Assembly (NCBI GenBank): GCA_020137815.1
Contig: CM035355.1
Span: forward strand, 5,785,350-5,849,349
Length of the DNA: 64,000 nt
Origin: Hormiphora californensis
Taxonomy: Eukaryota > Ctenophora > Tentaculata > Cydippida > Pleurobrachiidae
Direction of reading: 5' to 3'
Shown here: piece after piece, positions 1 through 20,419 of the stretch
Layout: each line of letters begins with the position of its first letter
Position numbering within the stretch: the stretch's first letter is position 1
Made by a program: the position numbers and the translations under genes
The notes under the pieces: model-generated
Database searches by the model: none
Told to the model about the DNA's origin: nothing
What the model saw: only the letters and a program-made list of their open reading frames with translations

Positions 1-3000
1 TAAACAGTAATCACGACATATTAATTGAATTCGTGATCCTCGGATCAACTGCACGAAATCAGTGATGGCACCTCGTACCGTTGAACGGTCGATTGATTCA
101 ATAACCTGTTGTTCAGGCTTGATCAATATCATGTGTGTGGGTGATGTGTGTGTGTGATGTCCCTGCAGCATAGTGCATAATACTACGGTTAATGTAGTTC
201 ATTATCATGATATGTGAGCGCTGCAGATAACATGTGCCCTGTTTAATACGCCTAACTGGTTAGAAAGCAAGAACCCTGTTTAAACACAAGGATTGTTGCT
301 GTTCGAGATATCCGATATAAAGATAGTGCTAATACATCAGTACTGTGGGAATATGATATGCGCCTAGATATATCGAATCCAGTGGATCGCTTGGTTACTT
401 CCTTCGTTAAACAAGCATTGAAACTGGAGGGTTGGAGTAACTCATATACAGTGCGGCACATTAATGTGTTTGTATCTGATTTTTCGGAATGACCAGTTGG
501 GCTATTAAACAGTAATCACGACATATTAATTGAATTCGTGATCCTCGGATCAACTGCACGAAATCAGTGATGGCACCTCGTACCGTTGAACGGTCGATTG
601 ATTCAATAACCTGTTGTTCAGGCTTGATCAATATCATGTGTGTGGGTGATGTGTGTGTGTGTGATGTCCCTGCAGCATAGTGCATAATACTACGGTTAAT
701 GTAGTTCATTATCATGATATGTGAGCGCTGCAGATAACATGTGCCCTGTTTAATACGCCTAACTGGTTAGAAAGCAAGAACCCTGTTTAAACACAAGGAT
801 TGTTGCTGTTCGAGATATCCGATATAAAGATAGTGCTAATACATCAGTACTGTGGGAATATGATATGCGCCTAGATATATCGAATCCAGTGGATCGCTTG
901 GTTACTTCCTTCGTTAAACAAGCATTGAAACTGGAGGGTTGGAGTAACTCATATACAGTGCGGCACATTAATGTGTTTGTATCTGATTTTTCGGAATGAC
1001 CAGTTGGGCTATTAAACAGTAATCACGACATATTAATTGAATTCGTGATCCTCGGATCAACTGCACGAAATCAGTGATGGCACCTCGTACCGTTGAACGG
1101 TCGATTGATTCAATAACCTGTTGTTCAGGCTTGATCAATATCATGTGTGTGGGTGATGTGTGTGTGTGATGTCCCTGCAGCATAGTGCATAATACTACGG
1201 TTAATGTAGTTCATTATCATGATATGTGAGCGCTGCAGATAACATGTGCCCTGTTTAATACGCCTAACTGGTTAGAAAGCAAGAACCCTGTTTAAACACA
1301 AGGATTGTTGCTGTTCGAGATATCCGATATAAAGATAGTGCTAATACATCAGTACTGTGGGAATATGATATGCGCCTAGATATATCGAATCCAGTGGATC
1401 GCTTGGTTACTTCCTTCGTTAAACAAGCATTGAAACTGGAGGGTTGGAGTAACTCATATACAGTGCGGCACATTAATGTGTTTGTATCTGATTTTTCGGA
1501 ATGACCAGTTGGGCTATTAAACAGTAATCACGACATATTAATTGAATTCGTGATCCTCGGATCAACTGCACGAAATCAGTGATGGCACCTCGTACCGTTG
1601 AACGGTCGATTGATTCAATAACCTGTTGTTCAGGCTTGATCAATATCATGTGTGTGGGTGATGTGTGTGTGTGTGATGTCCCTGCAGCATAGTGCATAAT
1701 ACTACGGTTAATGTAGTTCATTATCATGATATGTGAGCGCTGCAGATAACATGTGCCCTGTTTAATACGCCTAACTGGTTAGAAAGCAAGAACCCTGTTT
1801 AAACACAAGGATTGTTGCTGTTCGAGATATCCGATATAAAGATAGTGCTAATACATCAGTACTGTGGGAATATGATATGCGCCTAGATATATCGAATCCA
1901 GTGGATCGCTTGGTTACTTCCTTCGTTAAACAAGCATTGAAACTGGAGGGTTGGAGTAACTCATATACAGTGCGGCACATTAATGTGTTTGTATCTGATT
2001 TTTCGGAATGACCAGTTGGGCTATTAAACAGTAATCACGACATATTAATTGAATTCGTGATCCTCGGATCAACTGCACGAAATCAGTGATGGCACCTCGT
2101 ACCGTTGAACGGTCGATTGATTCAATAACCTGTTGTTCAGGCTTGATCAAAATCATGTGTGTGGGTGATGTGTGTGTGTGTGATGTCCCTGCAGCATAGT
2201 GCATAATACTACGGTTAATGTAGTTCATTATCATGATATGTGAGCGCTGCAGATAACATGTGCCCTGTTTAATACGCCTAACTGGTTAGAAAGCAAGAAC
2301 CCTGTTTAAACACAAGGATTGTTGCTGTTCGAGATATCCGATATAAAGATAGTGCTAATACATCAGTACTGTGGGAATATGATATGCGCCTAGATATATC
2401 GAATCCAGTGGATCGCTTGGTTACTTCCTTCGTTAAACAAGCATTGAAACTGGAGGGTTGGAGTAACTCATATACAGTGCGGCACATTAATGTGTTTGTA
2501 TCTGATTTTTCGGAATGACCAGTTGGGCTATTAAACAGTAATCACGACATATTAATTGAATTCGTGATCCTCGGATCAACTGCACGAAATCAGTGATGGC
2601 ACCTCGTACCGTTGAACGGTCGATTGATTCAATAACCTGTTGTTCAGGCTTGATCAAAATCATGTGTGTGGGTGATGTGTGTGTGTGTGATGTCCCTGCA
2701 GCATAGTGCATAATACTACGGTTAATGTAGTTCATTATCATGATATGTGAGCGCTGCAGATAACATGTGCCCTGTTTAATACGCCTAACTGGTTAGAAAG
2801 CAAGAACCCTGTTTAAACACAAGGATTGTTGCTGTTCGAGATATCCGATATAAAGATAGTGCTAATACATCAGTACTGTGGGAATATGATATGCGCCTAG
2901 ATATATCGAATCCAGTGGATCGCTTGGTTACTTCCTTCGTTAAACAAGCATTGAAACTGGAGGGTTGGAGTAACTCATATACAGTGCGGCACATTAATGT

Positions 3001-3570
3001 GTTTGTATCTGATTTTTCGGAATGACCAGTTGGGCTATTAAACAGTAATCACGACATATTAATTGAATTCGTGATCCTCGGATCAACTGCACGAAATCAG
3101 TGATGGCACCTCGTACCGTTGAACGGTCGATTGATTCAATAACCTGTTGTTCAGGCTTGATCAAAATCATGTGTGTGGGTGATGTGTGTGTGTGTGATGT
3201 CCCTGCAGCATAGTGCATAATACTACGGTTAATGTAGTTCATTATCATGATATGTGAGCGCTGCAGATAACATGTGCCCTGTTTAATACGCCTAACTGGT
3301 TAGAAAGCAAGAACCCTGTTTAAACACAAGGATTGTTGCTGTTCGAGATATCCGATATAAAGATAGTGCTAATACATCAGTACTGTGGGAATATGATATG
3401 CGCCTAGATATATCGAATCCAGTGGATCGCTTGGTTACTTCCTTCGTTAAACAAGCATTGAAACTGGAGGGTTGGAGTAACTCATATACAGTGCGGCACA
3501 TTAATGTGTTTGTATCTGATTTTTCGGAATGACCAGTTGGGCTATTAAACAGTAATCACGACATATTAAT
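1..3570. repeat. Tandem satellite array, ~507-bp unit, seven copies
   Basis: Near-identical units begin at 1, 506, 1013, 1518, 2025, 2532 and 3039, with a short partial at 3546-3570. Five units are 507 bp; units 1 and 3 are 505 bp because one TG dinucleotide is missing from an internal (TG)n tract. A single T/A variant in the gatcaaWatc context splits the array: units 1-4 carry T and units 5-7 carry A. The array enters the window from the left, so its full length is unknown. Divergence is almost nil, indicating recent homogenisation or amplification. Short minus-strand ORFs recur once per unit simply because the unit recurs; see the separate entry for the better plus-strand frame. Confidence 0.97.
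256..492 (+). other. Open frame in each satellite unit (78 codons, no ATG start)
   Basis: In unit 1 a frame opens after TAA at 253-255 and runs to TGA at 490-492. The same frame recurs in every later complete unit. Its translation has globular composition (…RIVAVRDIRYKDSANTSV… and …WSNSYTVRHINVFVSDFSE), unlike the low-complexity minus-strand frames. A possible splice acceptor (ctggttag) lies just inside the frame, so it could descend from a terminal coding exon captured in the repeat. I recognise no family, and with so few differences between units selection cannot be judged. Confidence 0.25.
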
Positions 3571-3571
3571 T

Positions 3572-4457
3572 GTATTTGAACACTTTGTTGAAACATCTGG
3601 AGACTGTTTCAGTCGTTTCGATAAACTTTCTGATCAGTTGTGAGGCAGTGAACTGTCCTTCTCCCTATGTCTCTTACTCTCGGAAGCTTTCTCTGTTTCC
3701 AGTTCTCTAGTTCTGAGTTCTCTTATTTTAGCACTTGCACTCTCTCTCCCTCGCTTCCCCTCTCTCTGAAGCAAAACAGATGCGCTACACACACATATAA
3801 TACCACTCGACTGCGTGTTCTAATTATCTCTCGGCCTACTACCCGCTGTACATATATTCCCACCTAGCTGTATTGCAATATGGCGCTCTGACATGTCTCA
3901 CACAGACTATGTGTTCGGCTGTGTCTCACACATTGTCGAACACATGCCTCAGGTTGAGCAATCTCGTTTGCATTATGCGTATGTCAGATCTCTTTGACTG
4001 ATTCACTGCCATCTTTTGTTCTGTTTTCACTGCCCCAAACAGTAATTCTGTGACAGTTCTATTAATAGATTCAAAATTCTAATACCAGCTAGTTGGTTTT
4101 ATGCCATAATAATGTTGTTGAGTAACTCAACAAATAAACACAACTCACTAAGCTCATCAGCTGTGTAGTGTGTACATTTAAAATTCCGTTTCAGTACATT
4201 CACACTTCATATAATTGTGTACGCTAACAATGCCGCGGCAACTGTGTTATGTGTACACTCTTTTGTCTTTCCTTGTATTGTGTGTTCTTTCGTCTTTTCA
4301 ACTGGTAGCTGTTGTGTACAGTGAGCATGCCTTTAAATTGTTGTGCATCTCAGATCTCTATCTCAGATCTCTATCTGATCTCTATTTGTTTGTTTGATGG
4401 AGATATCAAGTTTTGTTATTGTGAATTGCTTCTACACATGATCATGACCTCCTTTAG
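3572..4457. other. Gene-poor spacer between satellite and GPCR
   Basis: AT/CT-rich sequence with pyrimidine tracts (3660-3790). A short hydrophobic frame at 4215-4397 looks superficially like a signal peptide, but has no supporting context. Earlier exons of the GPCR may lie here; I could not identify them. Confidence 0.4.
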
Positions 4458-4641
4458 ATTTCACCATGTTTGACAACGTGGAAAAGACAGACCTGTGCAC
4501 GTTTATCCAGCAATGTCTGTGTAAAACTATACTCCTGATAATTCTACACTTTGTGTGCCAGGCCATCAAACTACGTCACCACGTTACACTGATTATACCA
4601 CCTTCATCACACGGGATCATTGGTGCGGGGGATGTTGGAGT
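4458..4641 (+). other. Possible GPCR exon (first loop and TM3 region)
   Basis: After an acceptor-like cctttag (4451-4457), one frame reads NVEKTDLCTFIQQCL, then a hydrophobic stretch ending HFVCQAIKLRHHV. This resembles the adhesion-GPCR pattern of a conserved Cys at the start of TM3 and an A-I-x-L motif at its inner end. The frame then runs into an in-frame 21-bp minisatellite and stops at 4804. No donor or TM4 exon joining it to the TM5 exon at 4938 could be found, so its membership in the gene is tentative. Confidence 0.3.
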
Positions 4642-4777
4642 GTCACGTGATGTGCGTGAGGGGTCACGCGATGTGCGTGAGGGGTCACGCGATATGCTTG
4701 AGGGGTCACGTGATGTGCGTGAAGTGTCACGCGATATGCGTGAGGGGTCCCGCGATGTGCGTGAGGGGTCACGCGAT
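4642..4777. repeat. 21-bp minisatellite, about six copies
   Basis: Imperfect repeats of gtcacgcgatgtgcgtgaggg. The 21-bp length keeps frame: on the plus strand it encodes repeats of SRDVREG, and the minus strand is open too. The tract follows the possible TM3 exon of the GPCR. It is either intronic or an in-frame insertion. Confidence 0.85.
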
Positions 4778-4937
4778 GATCTCGACTCTGGAATCACGCA
4801 ATAGGGTGAATTTAACAAACCAGGGGATGGTAATTACTGTTTTGTGGCAATGGAAAAACGTGTTTTGTTCAAACCCTAGTCGAACAAGGCAAGGAAAGAC
4901 TCAGCAACCCCCTAACCCCCATATCCTCTCTCTCCAG

Positions 4938-7900
4938 CTGTTTCCTGAACTACACTGGCCGAATGTATTTCTTTGTTGCCCCCGTTATGATAATGATGGT
5001 GGTTAACCTGTTTATCTTCATTCGTGTTATCATTGTGCTATGGAAGGCAACCAAAAACAGGGACGGGTGGACTGACTTTAGACAGGTCGTCGTCATCGCA
5101 TCCATCACAGGTTAGAGTGAGGAGAATAGGTCAGGAGATTGTTTTTTGTTGTCAATTTGACTAAGAGAAATTAAAATTTAAATGTCCCTCAAAAGTCAAT
5201 AATTATCAAACATCTGTGAATGAACCCTCTCCGATGCAACTCAACCATTATACACTTCATCCTCACTTCATCCTCACTTCATCAACAACACTTTCCAGGA
5301 ATCAGTTGGATATTTGGAGCATTTACTGTGGGTGGAAGTGTTGGAACCCTCATATTCAACTACGTCTACATTACCCTCACCTCCTTCCAGGTATAGTCGG
5401 ACCCCGATTTAGTGGCATCCTCGGGGAAAGGTTTTTTTTTCACTAAATCGGGGTGGCCACTAAATCGGGGTCCGACTGTATATCAATAGATCAATAAACA
5501 AGTTTGGGCCAATTGTATCAGAGATGCTGAAAACTAATTCACGCTCTCCTTAGGGTATTGTTTATATAATAAAATATATAATTTTTAACCAATTATCTCT
5601 ATTGTGACAAATGAAACAAGGTTTTACACAATAGTTCAGCTCTCCGCATCCCCGGATCGAGCACTCTACCAGGATACAAACTTCTAAATCTAACTAATAA
5701 CCAATTATCTCCCAATTATCTCCATATTAGGGCATTGTTATCTTCTACTTCCACTGCTTTGGTAAACCGGATGTCCGTAAGACCTGGACTGAGGTTATCA
5801 CAGGTAGCACAGGCCGCAGTAGTAGGGCCGCAACCTCGTCTGCAGCTTTCAGCAGTTCAGCGCCAGCTACCGGTGAGCTGGGTTAATGTGTGTGTTAGAG
5901 AGTTTCTCGAGAAATATATGGAGATCTCCATATCCCTCGAGGGAGAGACCAATAATTAAACCTTATTAGACCCCGGCCCCAAAGGGGCTAGTAAACAGAT
6001 ACTAAAGTTACTTAATAATTAGGGGCCAATATACGTGCCATTGCGATCAAAAAGCAAGCCCAAGGGCGTCCTCTAAACGCAATGGAAATGCAGGCGTTGC
6101 AATCTGGTAAGGGTTTGGCATGATTTAAAAGAATGAGGGAATGACTTGCATTTTGATTATGGGATGAATCATAACCTTGCATTGATTAATAATAATAATA
6201 ATAGCAGCACTTGTATATACGCTCATACCATATAGGTTACTAGAATAAAAACCTAGTTATCTACACGGCAATCAGAGCGGTTCACCATTGCCAAAACATC
6301 TAGAGTAAAAAGTAAAAGTAATGTTCTTAATCCAAATTAAAAGTCCGGTGCTCTGATGCTCAAAAGTCCTGCCCAAAACCTAACTTAATTTGTAAACATA
6401 CAAACTCAAACACAGCAGTCCCACACTGTCTCTCACACTTCCGCCACCTTGCCGCCTCGGATCCCAAAGGTCTTCCCCGGCTCCGCCCCCTTCCTCTCCT
6501 TCAGCGCTACCACCAGCTTCCTCCTCTCCTCTCTCTCCTCCGGGGAACGGTCAGGAGAAATGTAAACATTTTTGTGCCTATCGGAGTTCTTCAAAGCCAT
6601 TTATTGCTCAAAGGCATTTTCGTATGCTACCGGCCAATATACGTGCCATTGCGATCAAAAAGCAAGCCCAAGGGCGTCCACTGAACGCAATGGAAATGCA
6701 GGCATTGCAATCTGGTAGGGGTTTGGCATGATTTGAAGAAAATGAGGGAATGACTTGCATTTTGATTATGGGATGAATCATAACCTATTAGAAAGGAAAT
6801 ATAATTTAATTTATAAAATTCTTCTTCTTGTGACTTGAATATGATTTTGCACGATTTAACCACTCTTTTCTTTGGAGCACTATTCTTTGTTTCCTTAAAG
6901 CGTTTGAAATTTCAGGAATCCTCTTTTACTTTTCCAGCCTGCAGTAAATCAGATTACTTTCAGCAAGTTTCTACTTAATACTTGAGTGACCAAAAGTCAT
7001 CAATAACACATCAAGATCAGCTCTTTTCAGCACATTTTATAGCACACTTTATCATTTATATATGACTTGAGACACATGGTTTGAGCTAATCCGTGTATGC
7101 ACTAAGCTATTTGTTAAATGCTTTTCGTCGTGTCAGCTGAGACATAAAATATGCATGAATTACAATACATTAATTAATACAATACATTAATTAATTAATA
7201 CAATACATTAATTAATACAATACATTAATTAATTAATACAATACATTAATTAATTAATTAATTAATATTGGGACCCAGGTTGATAATAGTCCTATCAATT
7301 TCTCTAATATATTTCTCTATCTCACAGGAAACACAGGAAACAGGAAGATTTCAACTATTGACGGAACTGGGGTCTCAACAACTGGTAATTAAATTACACC
7401 ACTAATTACACCACTAATTACACCACTAATTACACCACTACTTACACCACTAATTACACCACTAATTTTAGTGGTTACAATATATGACAATATGTGACAA
7501 CATAGTACTTGAATAATTAACTTACTATGACTAACCGTGACATTAACACACCGTCTAGGAGCCATGCGAATGTCGACTGTGAATGGAACTGGGGGTAAAT
7601 AGCTTGTTTGTGATTGTTTAATGTTGTAACTCCTTGCTAGGAAATATCAACTTGCATTTTAATTGTTACTTCTCTCCCTCTCTCCATCTCTATAAATGTT
7701 TAGGAAGGGCAAGTGTAGTGACTGGACCTAAGATGAGTACCACTATCATGGGTCCAAATATGGGTAGGAATAGCACCACAATGGGACCCGGTGGGAGACC
7801 CTCAATGGCCGGGAGAGGCGCCATGGTCGGGGGAAGAAGGGTGGGTGTGGCAGCCCAGGCAAACCCTTACTCGCAACTTGGTATGGGAGACACATGTCGT

Positions 7901-9728
7901 TAAATATGCAGTGAATGGTGTTACACTGATACGTGTATGTGGTTACATTGTGGGGAGTTGTAATTGTGTTTGTTATCCATGTTCCATGTTGGGTTGTTGT
8001 TTTTATGTTTGGTTTTGTAACCGTGTGATAGTGACAAACTGCGACGTCTGACAATGACAAAACCGCGTGACCCGTTATTGGAAATGTTGGCTATTTGGAA
8101 AGTTTATTAACACAAGATCCTCTTTCTTATTAAAGGTGGTGGCCGATATAGTGTGGCTGATGGACCAAGAAAGAGCACTGCAGCCGGACCAAGGTTGAGT
8201 TATGCCAACCCAGCCGCCAATCCCCTTCCGTTCCAAGCAGCACCCATGAAGGAGAAAGTGGAGGAAGAAGGTGAGTAATTGAGGGATACTATCGGTGAAA
8301 ACTGTTTACAAATTAGCTGAATTTTAAAAGTTAGGTGGCGCCATACCCCATTTGATTCTCAAATTGACAGTGCGCTCAGATGGGTCGCGGCGCCAGACAG
8401 GTCATGGCGGCCATGACATGGCTCAAAATACTAAAATCCAAAACTCTCATGGCCCAAAATCGTAACATTATTCCAGACGAGACGCTGGACAAAGCGGCAT
8501 TTGATGAGCCAACTGATGGGCTGATAGAGAACAAGGCAGCTACTTCGAAGGAGGAGAGAAACAAGAACAACATGACTCCAGTTGAAGATGTGGAATATGA
8601 GGATCCTGGTAAGTTATGTGAAGTGCAACGTGAAGTGCAATGAGAAGTGCAATGTGAAGTGCAATGAGAAGTGGGGTAAGCACTGGGTTGTAACAAGCAA
8701 TGTGAAGTGCAATGAGAAGTTGGGTAAGCACTGGGTTTTAACAAGCAATGTGAAGTGCAATGAGAAGTTGGGTAAGCACTGGGTTGTAACAAGCAATGAG
8801 AGTGCAATGAGAAGTTGGGTAAGCACTGGGTTGTAACTAAGCAATGAGAAGTGCAATGAGAAGTTGGGTAAGCACTGGGTTGTAACAAGCAATGAGAGTG
8901 CAATGAGAAGTTGGGTAAGCACTGGGTTGTAACTAAGCAATGAGAAGTGCAATGAGAAGTTGGGTAAGCACTGGGTTGTAACAAGCAATGAGAAGTGCAA
9001 TGAGAAGTTGGGTAAGCACTGGGTTGTAACTAAGCAATGAGAAGTGCAATGAGAAGTTGGGTAAGCACTGGGTTGTAACAAGCAATGTGAAGTGCAATGA
9101 GAAGTTGGGTAAGCACTGGGTTGTAACAAGCAATGAGAAGTGCAGGGAGACCATGCATAGATTTGAGAAGTGGTTAGACATATTCAATCCACTCACAGGA
9201 AATGTGTATAGCAACTAAGAATCGGTCCACTAAGTATGCAAAGCGCTATATTAATGTGCTTTTAATTGCTTGTATTACTATTTTTAGTAATGTGTTGATC
9301 TGTAGAACTCTCACAGAGCGTGCTCGCTCTGTGATGTCATTTTATCAAACAAAATACATCGTGAGCTACACAAGTTGGGCATAAAGACATTTCGCCCCGG
9401 TGCCTGAGCTGCTGCTCCGAACCAGGAACCGACCGAAACAAGTAAACAACCAATCAGAACTCATTATTTAGATACCGAATGATATTCGCCCTATAAACAT
9501 GTCAACCACTCTTCTAATTGCATATTTCTAACACTCCATTCCTCAGATAACATCCGACTGAATGGAAACATCTACTCGACAGTCGGAGAAGAAGCTGAGA
9601 GAGGTCAGGCAGCGGTTAGTGGAAATGCTGCGACCCTTATTGACGTCGGACGTAGCTCGATTCGTGGTGGGGCAGGAAATGGAATGATCTACATGAACCA
9701 AGATGCGATGGATCAGGATACTCCGTGA
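4938..9728 (+). CDS. Adhesion-type GPCR, 3' part (TM5-TM7 and C-terminal tail)
   Basis: Ten exons join in phase: 4938-5110, 5299-5390, 5731-5872, 7328-7384, 7559-7594, 7704-7880, 8136-8270, 8477-8608 and 9547-9728 are certain in phase (nine listed), ending at TGA 9726-9728; the first continues an unseen upstream exon. Exon one starts with the second-loop Cys (CFLNYTGRMYFF), then TM5 with its conserved Pro and Asn. The next encodes TM6 (GISWIFGAF) and TM7 (IFNYVYITLTSFQ), followed by GIVIFYFHCFGKPDVRKTW, the signature end of class B2/adhesion receptors. The tail is about 250 residues, rich in Gly, Ser, Met and Thr, and built from small phase-1 exons, which makes alternative splicing easy. TM1-TM4 and the ectodomain are not identified, so the ligand class is unknown. 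The family assignment is strong; the orthologue is unassigned. Confidence 0.86.
5393..5482. mobile_element. Short pogo/Tigger-like MITE inside a GPCR intron
   Basis: Terminal inverted repeats begin agtcggaccccgatttagtgg and surround a very short centre. TA dinucleotides flank both ends, as expected of TA-targeting Tc1/pogo elements. The left end starts only 2-3 bases after the exon end at 5390, so the splice donor (gtatag) is partly made of the target-site TA and the element end. Confidence 0.75.
6024..6786. repeat. Pair of ~154-bp direct repeats in a GPCR intron
   Basis: Positions 6024-6177 and 6632-6786 share an almost identical block running from ggccaatatacgtgccattg to gggatgaatcataacct, with a few substitutions. 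The 450 bp between them is unrelated. This is either a local duplication or the two long terminal copies of a small element. No coding is seen. The block also lies in the 1.45-kb intron between the TM7 exon and the first tail exon. Confidence 0.85.
7160..7470. repeat. AT-rich and 12-bp simple tandem repeats
   Basis: 7160-7267 is built from attaattaatacaatac units. 7393-7470 holds about six copies of actaattacacc. They sit on either side of the small exon 7328-7384 of the GPCR. Confidence 0.85.
8640..9143. repeat. ~48-bp minisatellite in a GPCR intron
   Basis: About ten units of a sequence containing agaagttgggtaagcactgg and gttgtaacaagcaatgagaa. It begins 32 bases after the exon ending at 8608. 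Each unit carries a GGGTAAGC motif resembling a 5' splice site, so the intron contains a ladder of donor-like sequences after the true donor (CCTG|gtaagt). Confidence 0.9.
9423..9472. mobile_element. Half copy of the hAT-like MITE
   Basis: This matches the left half of the 109-bp family found complete at 32492, 43502, 54006, 58622 and 59969 (starts caggaaccgaccgaaacaag), then ends abruptly. It lies in the last GPCR intron, 75 bp upstream of the final exon. Confidence 0.8.
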
Positions 9729-11090
9729 GAGGGGGAGAAATGGAAAGAGAGAAGGAGCTGTCAGAATGCGATGCCTGACAGCGCGATAGGAACTTTGAAA
9801 GAGGGAAATGGAATTGTGAAATGGACTAACGGACTTTGAAACAATTTGTGATGAGTGCTATAATCGCTGCTGTGATATAAAACTTGTCGAGAGACAACAA
9901 AAATACAAAAATATGATGTGATAGATTGTGTGTTGATATTTCAGATGACTTGAGTATTTCGTTTTGCCGCTGTTGCAGCTATTTTATTGATTGTAAAATA
10001 TTTCAACAAAATGTAGAATTACTTTTTATTTTTTGACCGATGTAGTCCCCTTCACCAGATCCGACTTTATTAATGAACGGCAATGCTCGAGAATCAAATT
10101 AAGAGAGATAGAGAGACATAGATCAGAGAAATACAAAAGGGATAGAAAATTTTAGCATTGCCGTTCCGATCGTTTCAAATAAAAACACGCAATATCCTGT
10201 GGGGTTTCGCAGTAAAAAAAGTTCAACAGACTGTATTACATTTGTGATTTCGGGGGAATTCAATTCTCTTTCACATTCATTTTATCAAAATCAATAACAC
10301 CCTATCTCTCTCTCGAAGTAGAAAAATATTGTACCCTCACCCCGCCCCTAAATATCCAATTAAAGGCTGTGGTAAAGTCTGGCTAAGTGAATCTGGGTTC
10401 CCCTGTAAGAGTCCCAGGATCTTTCGTTTGCTAAGATGCTGTAGACTGAACGGGTTGACGAACGCTGAAAAAGAGGAATTGATTAGATCAGATGTACATC
10501 TTTTGTATACAATCGTGTACATTCGTGTATAGTCGCGCGCAGAACTGAGCGCAACTTCATTTTCTGTCACCGCGCGTTACGTCTTTCTCACCACAGCATC
10601 GCCGTGTAGCAACTAAGAAATAAAATAGGAATCTGAGACAGAAGAAAGGAAGAGTACACGCACTCCTTTTTTCTTACTCTCTCTCTCTGTCTCTCTCTAT
10701 CTCATTTACACATACAGACGCACACACATCTCCATCAATTTCTGCAGCTGCTAGATTCCTTCTCATCTCTCAACTAATTGTACTTTTTAGTACCTCCCTC
10801 TCTCTTTATAGTTTATCGGTAACTCTCTCTCTCTCTTTATAGTTTATCCGTCTCTCTCTCTCTTTATCGGTACCTCTCTCTCTCTTTATCGGTCTTTACA
10901 AGTTGTAAGGTGTAAGCGCTCCAAATCTACTAATTGTGCAGTGTAAGCCGAAGCTAAGTGACAGAGACAGGTCAACTCAAAGTGGGAGAGAGATGGAAGG
11001 GCTGATTGGGAAGAAAAGATGCCCAATTATCTCCCCCTCCCTTCCCCCGCCACACACCCACATCCACCCCACCCCACCCCACCCCTCGCT
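9729..11090. other. GPCR 3' flank and downstream flank of the NHR gene
   Basis: Convergent intergenic region. A 12-bp inverted repeat (aacggcaatgct at 10077-10088 and its complement near 10154-10165) brackets a ~90-bp purine-rich segment and could be a small foldback element. CT-rich microsatellites occupy 10675-10900. A C-rich accccacccc tract lies at 11055-11085. No convincing coding. Confidence 0.5.

Positions 11091-20419
<9,329 letters not shown>

Noticed and set aside
252-3501. Repeated 69-aa and 84-aa minus-strand frames in the satellite as genes
   Set aside because: They recur only because the unit recurs; the frames are Ser/Arg/His-rich with no family resemblance and no independent start context.
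4466-4804. 112-aa protein ending in SRDVREG repeats as a standalone gene
   Set aside because: The first part resembles a GPCR TM3 exon and the rest is minisatellite; a separate gene is not supported.
7393-7470. CRISPR-like array from regularly spaced short repeats
   Set aside because: The genome is eukaryotic and the repeats are contiguous simple units without unique spacers; the same holds for 24391-24640 and 42720-42964.
8376-9214. Long minus-strand frames rich in QPSAYPTSHCTSHC repeats
   Set aside because: These are translations of the 48-bp intronic minisatellite, opposite to a well-supported GPCR intron.
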